Shown: positions 9,109 to 15,532 of the stretch, one piece after another
How the letters are laid out: every line of letters starts with the position of its first letter
How positions within the stretch are numbered: position 1 is the first letter of the stretch
Source: an uncultured Anaerococcus sp.
Lineage (GTDB): Bacteria; Bacillota; Clostridia; Tissierellales; Peptoniphilaceae
Assembly: GCF_943912825.1 (NCBI RefSeq)
Contig: NZ_CALTUX010000023.1
Span: 1-31,736 of the forward strand
DNA length: 31,736 nt
Direction of reading: 5' to 3'
Notes under the pieces: generated by a model
Seen by the model: only the letters and a program-made list of their open reading frames with translations
Databases searched by the model: none
Told to the model about the DNA's origin: nothing
Position numbers and translations under genes: made by a program

Positions 9109-9405
9109 TTATTTTTCTAATAAATTATTTTCTAAAATTCTTTCTTTGGCTTCATCTTTTGAAAGAATATTTTTCATGCCTACTATTTGTACGCCCTTTG
9201 CCTTTAGATCATCAAAGGTAGACATAAAGTTGATAGCACAGAATATTACATCTGCAGTCCTACCTGTAGACTTACCTTCTGATAAGGAGCAGTGAGAAAT
9301 ATCCAATTTGCCCTTATATTCTAATTCTTTAAAAGCTTGCTTAATCTTATTCATCATCATTAAAGATGTTCCAGCACCATTAGCACACGCAACTATAATT
9401 TTCAT
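9109..9405 (-). CDS. ulaB: PTS ascorbate-type IIB component
   Basis: A 98-residue IIB protein of the ascorbate (SgaB/UlaB) PTS family. The phosphocysteine is C7 in IVACANGAGTSL, the family P-loop. It takes phosphate from the IIA protein and passes it to L-ascorbate during transport by the IIC channel. The GGAGA ribosome site is clear. It follows ulaA by 16 bases. The gene order IIA-IIC-IIB differs from E. coli (ulaA-B-C). Confidence 0.93.
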   Translation of the reverse strand: MKIIVACANGAGTSLMMMNKIKQAFKELEYKGKLDISHCSLSEGKSTGRTADVIFCAINFMSTFDDLKAKGVQIVGMKNILSKDEAKERILENNLLEK

Positions 9406-9421
9406 ATTTGTCTCCTTTATA

Positions 9422-10882
9422 TTATTTATTTATTGTTTCTTTATAAGCTTCGTAATCTTCTGTGATTAGGAAGTAACCTTTTTTGTTCTTTCTGTATTGA
9501 ATTTGTGGTATAGCTATAAATACTATAGCAACTATAGCCACACCGATGTAGCCAAGATTATTCATGATTACTGTAGCAGCTGGCCATACTGTAGCCCAGT
9601 CTACCATTCCTAAGTATCCACCGTATTGGGCAAGTCCTGTATAAGAAGCAATGAAAGCTGAACCAAATACCTGAACTAGACCTGAAATAAACGGAATCAA
9701 GCAGGCTGCCTTATATCCACCTCTGCTGTCTGAATAAACTCCAAGTACCGCATTGTCAAAAAATAGTGGAACGAAACCAGCTATTATTAGAGTAGGTGAT
9801 TTCATTAGGAAGAGTATAGCTATAGCTAAAAATTGTCCTAGGGCACCAAACATAAATCCAATTGTTACAGCATTTGCTGAACCAAAACCAAATACAGCTG
9901 CACAGTCGATTCCTGGAAGAGCTCCTGGTAGTAATTTATTTTGAATACCATCAAAAGATCCAGTTAATTCACCAACGAAAGTCCTAACTCCAAGTTGTAG
10001 GATAGCAAGATTTACAGCAAATGAGAATGATGATTCTAGTATATAAAAGAAGAAGTTATCTTCTAATTTTAACGCTTCTTGAGCTACTAGGTAATCTTTG
10101 CCTAAAACTAATTGGATAACTCCAAAAAATCCTGTCATAAGGATGGCAGTTGCAACCATGTTTTCATTAAAGATAGATAAGAAGCCTGGTAATTCAATAT
10201 CATCAATGCTCTTACTATTTTCTTTGTGATTTTTGAACAATTTATCAGATAACCAGCAAGCAAATCTTATACCAAACATTTGTTGGTGGGCTATACAAAA
10301 TCCTGCCCCATCTGTTAGTTGTTGGGTATCTTCAACGGTTAGGTTAGAACCAACAGCCCAATATAGGCCTAGTAAAACAGCCATTATGATTAAAATTGGT
10401 GTCTGACCTAGTTTTGGGAAACAAAATATAACTAACCAAAAAGCTGTAGCAGCTTGTTGCATTTGAACGTGACCTGTTGTAAAGACCGCTCTCATCTTTG
10501 TGATATTTTTAAGCCTAACTAGTACTATATTTACAATAAAGGCTATAAGTAATAGAAGCATTACTTGGGAGAAAGACCTTCCTAAATGTTCCATACCTTC
10601 AGTAACTGCATTTTGACCAAAATATGGGTCAATAACTGTAGCTGATATCTGGAACCTATCCTTAAGGCCAGTAAGTATTGGCCTAAAGGTATTAACAAGG
10701 CCACCAGAACCAACAGATAAGATCATATATCCAACAGTTGCCTTGATAAAGCCAGCCAAGGCATCGTACCATTTTCTACCATCTAAAAGATATCCAATTA
10801 ATACTAAAAAACCTATAAAAAACGCTGGTTTAGTGAGAACGTTTTTTACAAAACCCATTAAAATATCTAAAACTATATTCAT
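9422..10882 (-). CDS. ulaA: PTS ascorbate-type IIC permease
   Basis: A 486-residue polytopic membrane protein of the SgaT/UlaA family. Many hydrophobic helices run from residue 15 to about 465. Family features include KPAFFIGFLVLIGYLL near the N-terminus, the GHVQMQQAA loop, and FGSANAVTIGFMFG in the core. It translocates and phosphorylates L-ascorbate (6-position) together with the IIA and IIB proteins beside it. It starts eight bases after ulaC with an AGGGGGAG ribosome site. Confidence 0.94.
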   Translation of the reverse strand: MNIVLDILMGFVKNVLTKPAFFIGFLVLIGYLLDGRKWYDALAGFIKATVGYMILSVGSGGLVNTFRPILTGLKDRFQISATVIDPYFGQNAVTEGMEHLGRSFSQVMLLLLIAFIVNIVLVRLKNITKMRAVFTTGHVQMQQAATAFWLVIFCFPKLGQTPILIIMAVLLGLYWAVGSNLTVEDTQQLTDGAGFCIAHQQMFGIRFACWLSDKLFKNHKENSKSIDDIELPGFLSIFNENMVATAILMTGFFGVIQLVLGKDYLVAQEALKLEDNFFFYILESSFSFAVNLAILQLGVRTFVGELTGSFDGIQNKLLPGALPGIDCAAVFGFGSANAVTIGFMFGALGQFLAIAILFLMKSPTLIIAGFVPLFFDNAVLGVYSDSRGGYKAACLIPFISGLVQVFGSAFIASYTGLAQYGGYLGMVDWATVWPAATVIMNNLGYIGVAIVAIVFIAIPQIQYRKNKKGYFLITEDYEAYKETINK

Positions 10883-10890
10883 AACTCCCC

Positions 10891-11346
10891 CTAGATATTA
10901 AATTTTTCTTGAACCTTTTTAAGATCTTCAAGGTTCTCTACTTTTTCTAAGTCAGCGATAACATCTTCATCACACAAGATTTCTGACAACTTGCCTATGT
11001 TTTCAAGGTGTTTTTCTGGGTCAACGCTTGCAACTGTAAAAAACAACTTTGCATCCTTATCCCTATCATCCTCATCAAAAACTACAGCTTTTTTAACCTT
11101 CATAAAAGCTATAGCGGTATCGTTTACACCTTCTGCACATTCCTGACAATGTGGCATAGCCACTCCTGGAACTAAAACTATGTAAGGTCCGTATTTCTCA
11201 ACGGTATCTATTACCTGTTGTGGGTATCTCTCATCAACAATATTTTTCTCAATCAACTTCTCACATGACTTTCTGATAGCATCTTCCCAAGAATCAAACT
11301 CATCACAAAAATCATATAAACCTTTTTCAATTATTTCATTAAACAT
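10891..11346 (-). CDS. ulaC: PTS ascorbate-type IIA component
   Basis: A 151-residue IIA protein of the mannitol/fructose/ascorbate fold. The phosphoryl-accepting histidine is H66 in VPGVAMPHCQ; a second conserved segment is the AFMKVKKAVVFDE strand. It receives phosphate from HPr and gives it to the IIB protein. AGAGGA ribosome site. It follows ulaG by 69 bases that hold a 10-bp hairpin. Confidence 0.92.
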   Translation of the reverse strand: MFNEIIEKGLYDFCDEFDSWEDAIRKSCEKLIEKNIVDERYPQQVIDTVEKYGPYIVLVPGVAMPHCQECAEGVNDTAIAFMKVKKAVVFDEDDRDKDAKLFFTVASVDPEKHLENIGKLSEILCDEDVIADLEKVENLEDLKKVQEKFNI

Positions 11347-11370
11347 AATTTCCTCTTTTATTTGTAGCCA

Positions 11371-11394
11371 AGATTAAAGGATAACCTTTAATCT
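11371..11394 (-). other. Perfect 10-bp hairpin between ulaG and ulaC
   Basis: AGATTAAAGG, loop ATAA, then CCTTTAATCT. No T-run follows on the minus strand, so it is not a normal terminator. In a polycistronic PTS operon such a hairpin may stabilise or mark processing of the mRNA, giving different amounts of ulaG and the transporter genes (inference). Confidence 0.6.
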
Positions 11395-11415
11395 CAACCT
11401 ACTTTGATTTTTCTC

Positions 11416-12480
11416 TTATAGTATCGACTTAAATGGTACGTTTCTTGGATTTTCGAATGCATCTTCAAATCCTGGTCTATACCTATATTCAAGCTCATCC
11501 TTCATTGTTGGCCATACATATTTGCCACCGACATCCCAAATATATGGTTTAAATTTATATTTTGATCTGTCTTTTCTGTAGTTCCATAGGTATTTGATTT
11601 CTTTAGGATCTGCCTTGAAGTTTGTCCAAACATCGTGATGGATTGGAATAACTACTTCACATCCTACTGATTCAGCCATTCTTAAGATATCAATAGAGGT
11701 CATTTTATCTTGGTTGCCTACAGGGTTATCGCCATAAGAACCAAACGCTATGTCTATATCATATTTCTTACCAACTTCTGCATATCCGATTGAAAAGTGT
11801 GAATCACCTGTGTGATATACTGTTCCTGCAGGCATTTGAATTAAATAGTTTACTGCCTTTTCATCCATATTTGTTGGGCAAACACCTTCTATATCCTCGC
11901 CAACTTCTGTAGTTACTAGGCAAGTCCTATCAAAAGAATCAAGGGCAATTATTGTTGTATCCTTAATCTTTATTTCATCACCAGGTTTAACAGTTATACA
12001 TCTTTCTTCTGGTACTCCATATGATAACCATTTCTTAACTGATTCTTTTGGACCTATGAAAGGAACATCATCAGCACAGTTTTTAAGTACAGCTGCAGCG
12101 AAGAATGGATCGATATGATCGTTGTGATAGTGTGTAGATAAAACTGCATCTACCTTTGTAACTGCGAATGGATCATAAACTATTGGATTTGCTCTAAGGT
12201 TTGGTTGTAAAGCCTTGCCACCAGTCATATTTCTCATTTGGTGATAAGGAGCCATTTCCTTTACTTTTTTAGTTCTTTTACCATTTCCAAACCATAGGTC
12301 TATTGCTATATTGGTGTTATTTTCAGTTTTAAACCAAATACCTGTACAACCTATCCACCACATAGCAAAAGTTCCCTTTTCTACTATTTCTTCATCAATT
12401 TCTTCATTTAACCATGTTCCCCACTCAGGAAAAGCGCCCAAAATCCACTTTTCTCTGGTGATTTCATCAATTTGACTCAT
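11416..12480 (-). CDS. ulaG: L-ascorbate-6-phosphate lactonase
   Basis: A 354-residue metallo-beta-lactamase-fold lactonase, the same length as E. coli UlaG. The metal motif is THYHNDHID (H117, H119, D121, H122), followed by YHTGDSHFSIGY and PIHHDVWTNF. It opens the lactone of L-ascorbate 6-phosphate to give 3-keto-L-gulonate 6-phosphate, the substrate of UlaD. It is the first gene of the operon and has a near-perfect GAGGAGG ribosome site. Confidence 0.96.
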   Translation of the reverse strand: MSQIDEITREKWILGAFPEWGTWLNEEIDEEIVEKGTFAMWWIGCTGIWFKTENNTNIAIDLWFGNGKRTKKVKEMAPYHQMRNMTGGKALQPNLRANPIVYDPFAVTKVDAVLSTHYHNDHIDPFFAAAVLKNCADDVPFIGPKESVKKWLSYGVPEERCITVKPGDEIKIKDTTIIALDSFDRTCLVTTEVGEDIEGVCPTNMDEKAVNYLIQMPAGTVYHTGDSHFSIGYAEVGKKYDIDIAFGSYGDNPVGNQDKMTSIDILRMAESVGCEVVIPIHHDVWTNFKADPKEIKYLWNYRKDRSKYKFKPYIWDVGGKYVWPTMKDELEYRYRPGFEDAFENPRNVPFKSIL

Positions 12481-12524
12481 GTTTCCTCCTCATTAAAATA
12501 TATAATAACTTTCTATCTGATAAT

Positions 12525-12553
12525 ATAATATAACATCCTATATGATTGGTCAA
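12525..12553 (-). promoter_or_regulatory. Promoter of the ula operon
   Basis: On the minus strand TTGACC (12553-12548) and TATTAT (12530-12525) are separated by exactly 17 bases. It lies 45 bases upstream of the ulaG start. Confidence 0.75.
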
Positions 12554-12619
12554 GCATTAATTTGACTTTTTCCGTCATATTTTATGAATTATTTGATTGT
12601 TTTTAGAAAAATTTGATTG
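12543..12619. promoter_or_regulatory. Candidate DeoR-type operator repeats in the ula regulatory region
   Basis: The hexamer TGATTG occurs at 12543-12548, 12594-12599 and 12614-12619; the last two are 20 bases (two helical turns) apart, and the first abuts the ula -35 box. The same hexamer is doubled in the fruR promoter. DeoR-family regulators commonly bind spaced direct repeats, so these may be the sites of the adjacent UlaR-like regulator (inference). Confidence 0.4.
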
Positions 12620-12645
12620 ATTAGTCCTAATTTCCAAATATACAT

Positions 12646-12719
12646 AAAAAATAACGGTCAAAATATTCAATATCATCCGACCGTTCCCAGTCATTATATG
12701 TTATTTTTTACTTTTTTAG
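12646..12719. other. Nested inverted repeats in the ulaG-ulaR gap
   Basis: AACGGTC (12653-12659) pairs with GACCGTT (12679-12685), and AAAAAATAAC (12646-12655) pairs with GTTATTTTTT (12710-12719). The two pairings share the bases AAC, so they could be alternatives or a stacked structure. Neither is followed by a T-run typical of a terminator on the plus strand. It lies upstream of the ulaR promoter and outside both coding regions. Confidence 0.5.
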
Positions 12720-12738
12720 ACATAATTATATGATTTTT

Positions 12739-12767
12739 TTGATTTTTTAAATGAAAAGCAATATCAT
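12739..12767 (+). promoter_or_regulatory. Promoter of the ulaR-like gene
   Basis: TTGATT (12739-12744), 17-base spacer, TATCAT (12762-12767). The start codon is 27 bases further on, behind an AGAGG ribosome site. Confidence 0.6.
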
Positions 12768-12794
12768 ATAGGTAGATAAATAAAAGAGGTATTT

Positions 12795-13550
12795 ATGAAA
12801 ATTAAAAAATCAATTGTGGATAGGCGCAGGGATAATATCCTAGCTTATATTAAAAATAAAGAAGAAGTAACTACCCAAGAACTAGTAGATGAGTTCGATG
12901 TATCTGAGATTACTATTAGAAGAGACTTAAACTTCCTTCAATCTATAGGAAGAATCGACAGGTTTTATGGTGGAGCTAAGGTTAACACTGAAGAAGATCC
13001 CCAAGACCTTATTGTAGAGGAAAAAAAGGAAAGAATAGCCCAGAAATGTGCCGAATTTATTAAGGAGTACGATGATATTTTTATAAATTCTTCATCTACC
13101 GCTCTCCTTGTTTTAAAATATCTAAAAAACAAGAGAATAAATGTTATTACCAACAATGGCAAGGCCCTTAATCTGGACCTTGACCCTCACGTAACCGTGA
13201 CCCTTACCGGAGGCAAGATTTCTTATCCTAAAAATGCCCTCACTGGTCCTTTTACAATTAATAATCTTAAGAATCTGGCATCTGACATTACAATTATAGG
13301 TATTTCAGGTGTTACACCTGATGGAAAACTTACAACTTCTCTTATGGATGAGGTTGAGATTAATCAGTATATGATTAATGAATCTACTAGCAAAAACATC
13401 CTTGTATGTGACTCTTCAAAGTTTTACAAGGCAGCTAACTTTAAAATAGGAGATATAGATAAGATTGATATAGTAATTACTGATGATAATATTGAAAGAA
13501 AAACTATTGAAATGCTTGAAAAACACGCAGTTCAATTAATAATTGTTTAA
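12795..13550 (+). CDS. ulaR: DeoR-family regulator of the ascorbate operon (UlaR-like)
   Basis: A 251-residue DeoR/GlpR-type repressor. Residues about 8-60 are the winged helix-turn-helix (RRRDNILAYI, TTQELVDEFDVSEITIRRDL, GRIDRFYGGAKV). The rest is the sugar-phosphate-binding DeoRC domain, with TNNGKAL, TLTGGKI and CDSSKF motifs. Its divergent position next to ulaG makes it the likely regulator of ascorbate uptake, sensing a phosphorylated intermediate as E. coli UlaR does. The assignment to ula rests on position, not on the protein alone. It ends in a terminator shared with tcyP. Confidence 0.85.
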   Translation: MKIKKSIVDRRRDNILAYIKNKEEVTTQELVDEFDVSEITIRRDLNFLQSIGRIDRFYGGAKVNTEEDPQDLIVEEKKERIAQKCAEFIKEYDDIFINSSSTALLVLKYLKNKRINVITNNGKALNLDLDPHVTVTLTGGKISYPKNALTGPFTINNLKNLASDITIIGISGVTPDGKLTTSLMDEVEINQYMINESTSKNILVCDSSKFYKAANFKIGDIDKIDIVITDDNIERKTIEMLEKHAVQLIIV

Positions 13551-13558
13551 GAATTTGT

Positions 13559-13602
13559 AAAAAAGCTATTGCAGGATTTAAAATTCCCGCAATAGCTTTT
13601 TT
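13559..13602. terminator. Bidirectional terminator between ulaR and tcyP
   Basis: AAAAGCTATTGC (13561-13572) pairs with GCAATAGCTTTT (13589-13600). The stem is flanked by A-runs on the left and T-runs on the right, so it can stop ulaR transcripts (plus) and tcyP transcripts (minus). Confidence 0.85.
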
Positions 13603-13603
13603 C

Positions 13604-14890
13604 TTATTTATTATATTTTTCCCTATCAAGCTTTCCTTCACTTGCTGCAACAATTACTGCTGAGGAGGCTGCTGCTGTTACATTTGTAGCAGTTCTACCC
13701 ATATCTGCTAAAGATGAGATTGGGGAAAGAATTACTACCATTTCTATTGGTAGGCCCATGGCTGCAAAGACTGCTGTTGTGGAGATTGTGGCTGTGCCTG
13801 GAACTCCTACTGTGCCTAGGGATACAAGAAGGGCTACTATTACAAGGCTTGCGTAATTTGATATTCCCCAATTAAGGCCTAGGACATTAGCTGTAAGAAC
13901 TGCTGTCATTACCGGCCAAAAGCCTGCACATCCTGGCATGCCCATGGTTGCTCCAATTGGGGCTACAAAGGATGCTATTTCTTCTGCCACACCTTGTTCT
14001 TCTTCAAGGTTTGTGACATTGGCAGGAATTGTTCCTACTGATGACTGGGTGGTGAAGGCTATGGTTTGGACTGGGAAGTACTTTTTGAAAAAGTGGACTG
14101 GGTTTACCTTAGCAAAGATGCTTAAAAGGGCTCCAGTTGTCACAAAGGAATGGATCGCACTTGCCAGATAAGTTAGAAGCAGGATAAAGACCAAAGGCTT
14201 AATAGCTGTGTAGTCTATCCTTGCCACAGCCCTTGCTATTAGGGAAAGGACTGCATATGGGGTAAAGTCTGTGACAAAACCGATTAGCCTATTGATTACC
14301 TCAGAAAATGAATCGATAAAGGCTACAAATGGCTTAGTTTCTTCTTCCTTACCATGTTCTATTAATTGTAAAACTGCAAGTCCGATTAAAACAGCAAAGA
14401 CAATTATTGGTATAACCCTACCATTTCCTGCATCATCTATTATGTTTTTTGGGAAAAATCCTACCACTGCTTCTGCAAAGCTTGGTACTTCCTTGGCCTC
14501 TGCCGCTTCTGGCAAAGGAATATTTGCCCCACTTCCGATTGAAAAACTAAGAGCTAAAATTAGACCAATTAAGGAACCTAAGACATTGTGAAGACTTAAA
14601 ATTCCAACTGTTTTAAGGCCCAAGCTCTTAAGCTTGGCTAGGTTTTCGCTTGATACCACTACCTTTATGACAGATGTCAAAAGTAATGGAATTACAAGGG
14701 CAAAGAGGAGATTGGCATAGATTTCTCCAAAGATTCCAACTAGTTCAGTCTCTCCCTTAAAGATAAATCCCACGCCAAGACCTAGGATTGATCCTAAAAT
14801 TACCCTAGTGGAAAATTTTGATCCACGTTTTTTAAGTAGGATTAGGCCAAAAAACAAGGCCAAGGCTACTACTAATGCTAGATATTTCAT
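13604..14890 (-). CDS. tcyP: TcyP-like L-cystine:cation symporter (dicarboxylate/amino acid:cation symporter family)
   Basis: A 428-residue membrane symporter of the DAACS family. The core motifs read FTTQSSVGTIPANV, MPGCAGFWPVMTAV, VGVPGTATISTT and SLADMGRTATNV. These are the equivalents of TcyP/YhcL and YdjN (TSRSSAGALPLNI, NGCAGIYPAM, DMGRTALNV) rather than the classic glutamate carriers. It would import L-cystine. The T-box leader upstream with a cysteine specifier supports this strongly. AAAGGTGAT ribosome site. Slightly shorter than B. subtilis TcyP (about 463). Confidence 0.88.
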   Translation of the reverse strand: MKYLALVVALALFFGLILLKKRGSKFSTRVILGSILGLGVGFIFKGETELVGIFGEIYANLLFALVIPLLLTSVIKVVVSSENLAKLKSLGLKTVGILSLHNVLGSLIGLILALSFSIGSGANIPLPEAAEAKEVPSFAEAVVGFFPKNIIDDAGNGRVIPIIVFAVLIGLAVLQLIEHGKEEETKPFVAFIDSFSEVINRLIGFVTDFTPYAVLSLIARAVARIDYTAIKPLVFILLLTYLASAIHSFVTTGALLSIFAKVNPVHFFKKYFPVQTIAFTTQSSVGTIPANVTNLEEEQGVAEEIASFVAPIGATMGMPGCAGFWPVMTAVLTANVLGLNWGISNYASLVIVALLVSLGTVGVPGTATISTTAVFAAMGLPIEMVVILSPISSLADMGRTATNVTAAASSAVIVAASEGKLDREKYNK

Positions 14891-14949
14891 ATATCACCTT
14901 TCTATAACTTCACCTCTTAATGGAGGTTTATTGCAACATTCCAACATAA

Positions 14950-15215
14950 ATTGAATAAAAAAAATCCCGTCCCCAAATAAAGGACGAGTGCAATCGTGTT
15001 TCCACCTTAATTCCTTTTCTATAAATAAATAGAAAAGCTCATGGGAGTCAAATAACTCCGCTCGCTATAACAGGCGAACCTGGGATAAGCTACTATTTTC
15101 GCCTACCCGACTCAAAGATGCATAAACACAAGCTTTTTATGGTCAATCTCAGCAAACAAACCTCTCTGTAATAATAGTTTTTGTGTTCTCTTCTTTTTAA
15201 CGTCAATTTTATTAT
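14950..15215 (-). ncRNA. T-box leader (tRNA-Cys responsive) of tcyP
   Basis: On the minus strand, a stem I with the usual CAGAGAGG start is followed by a specifier region (TTTATGCATCTTTGAG), a stem II region, a stem III hairpin (CTTTTCTAT/ATAGAAAAG), the T-box motif AAGGTGGAAACACG (15008-14995), and a terminator CGTCC/GGACG with eight T (to 14957). The likely specifier codon is TGC (cysteine) at 15122-15120. The acceptor-binding bulge reads TGGA, which pairs with UCCA and so expects a U discriminator base, as bacterial tRNA-Cys has. Uncharged tRNA-Cys would stabilise the antiterminator and switch on cystine uptake. Confidence 0.85.
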
Positions 15216-15221
15216 GTAGGC

Positions 15222-15249
15222 ATTATACAATACCTAGTAAATTAATCAA
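15222..15249 (-). promoter_or_regulatory. Promoter of the tcyP T-box transcript
   Basis: TTGATT (15249-15244) and a perfect TATAAT (15227-15222), 16 bases apart on the minus strand. This places the transcript start near 15215. Confidence 0.7.
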
Positions 15250-15345
15250 GATTAACTTTTACTTAAAAATTAAAAAATCTACATAAATATATTTATATAT
15301 AAACATATTATAAATACCAAGATAAGAATACGAATAAAAGATGAA

Positions 15346-15380
15346 TATAAACGCTTTCGGAAAAGAAAAAACCGAAAGTG
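15346..15380 (+). promoter_or_regulatory. cre-like site and hairpin upstream of the peptide-binding lipoprotein
   Basis: TATAAACGCTTTCG (15346-15359) matches the CcpA catabolite-responsive consensus TGWAARCGYTWNCW at 12 of 14 positions. It overlaps a 9-bp hairpin, CGCTTTCGG (15352-15360) with CCGAAAGTG (15372-15380), with an A-rich 11-base loop. No T-run follows. The rest of 15250-15532 is AT-rich leader; I could not match it to a known riboswitch. A weak TTGACC is at 15461-15466. Confidence 0.45.
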
Positions 15381-15532
15381 CGAAGCCCTTTATCCTGATA
15401 TTGCCACACCCGGAAATCTACTAAATAAAAAAAAGGAAATTAATATATATACACAAATCTTTGACCCGAATGAATAATGAGAGTAGTGTTTTAAATATTT
15501 AAAAAATATACATAGAAAAAAGGAAGGTTAGT

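Noticed and set aside
13604..14890. Glutamate/aspartate (GltP) or serine/threonine (SstT) symporter
   Set aside because: Core motifs follow TcyP/YdjN, and the T-box leader reads as cysteine-specific.
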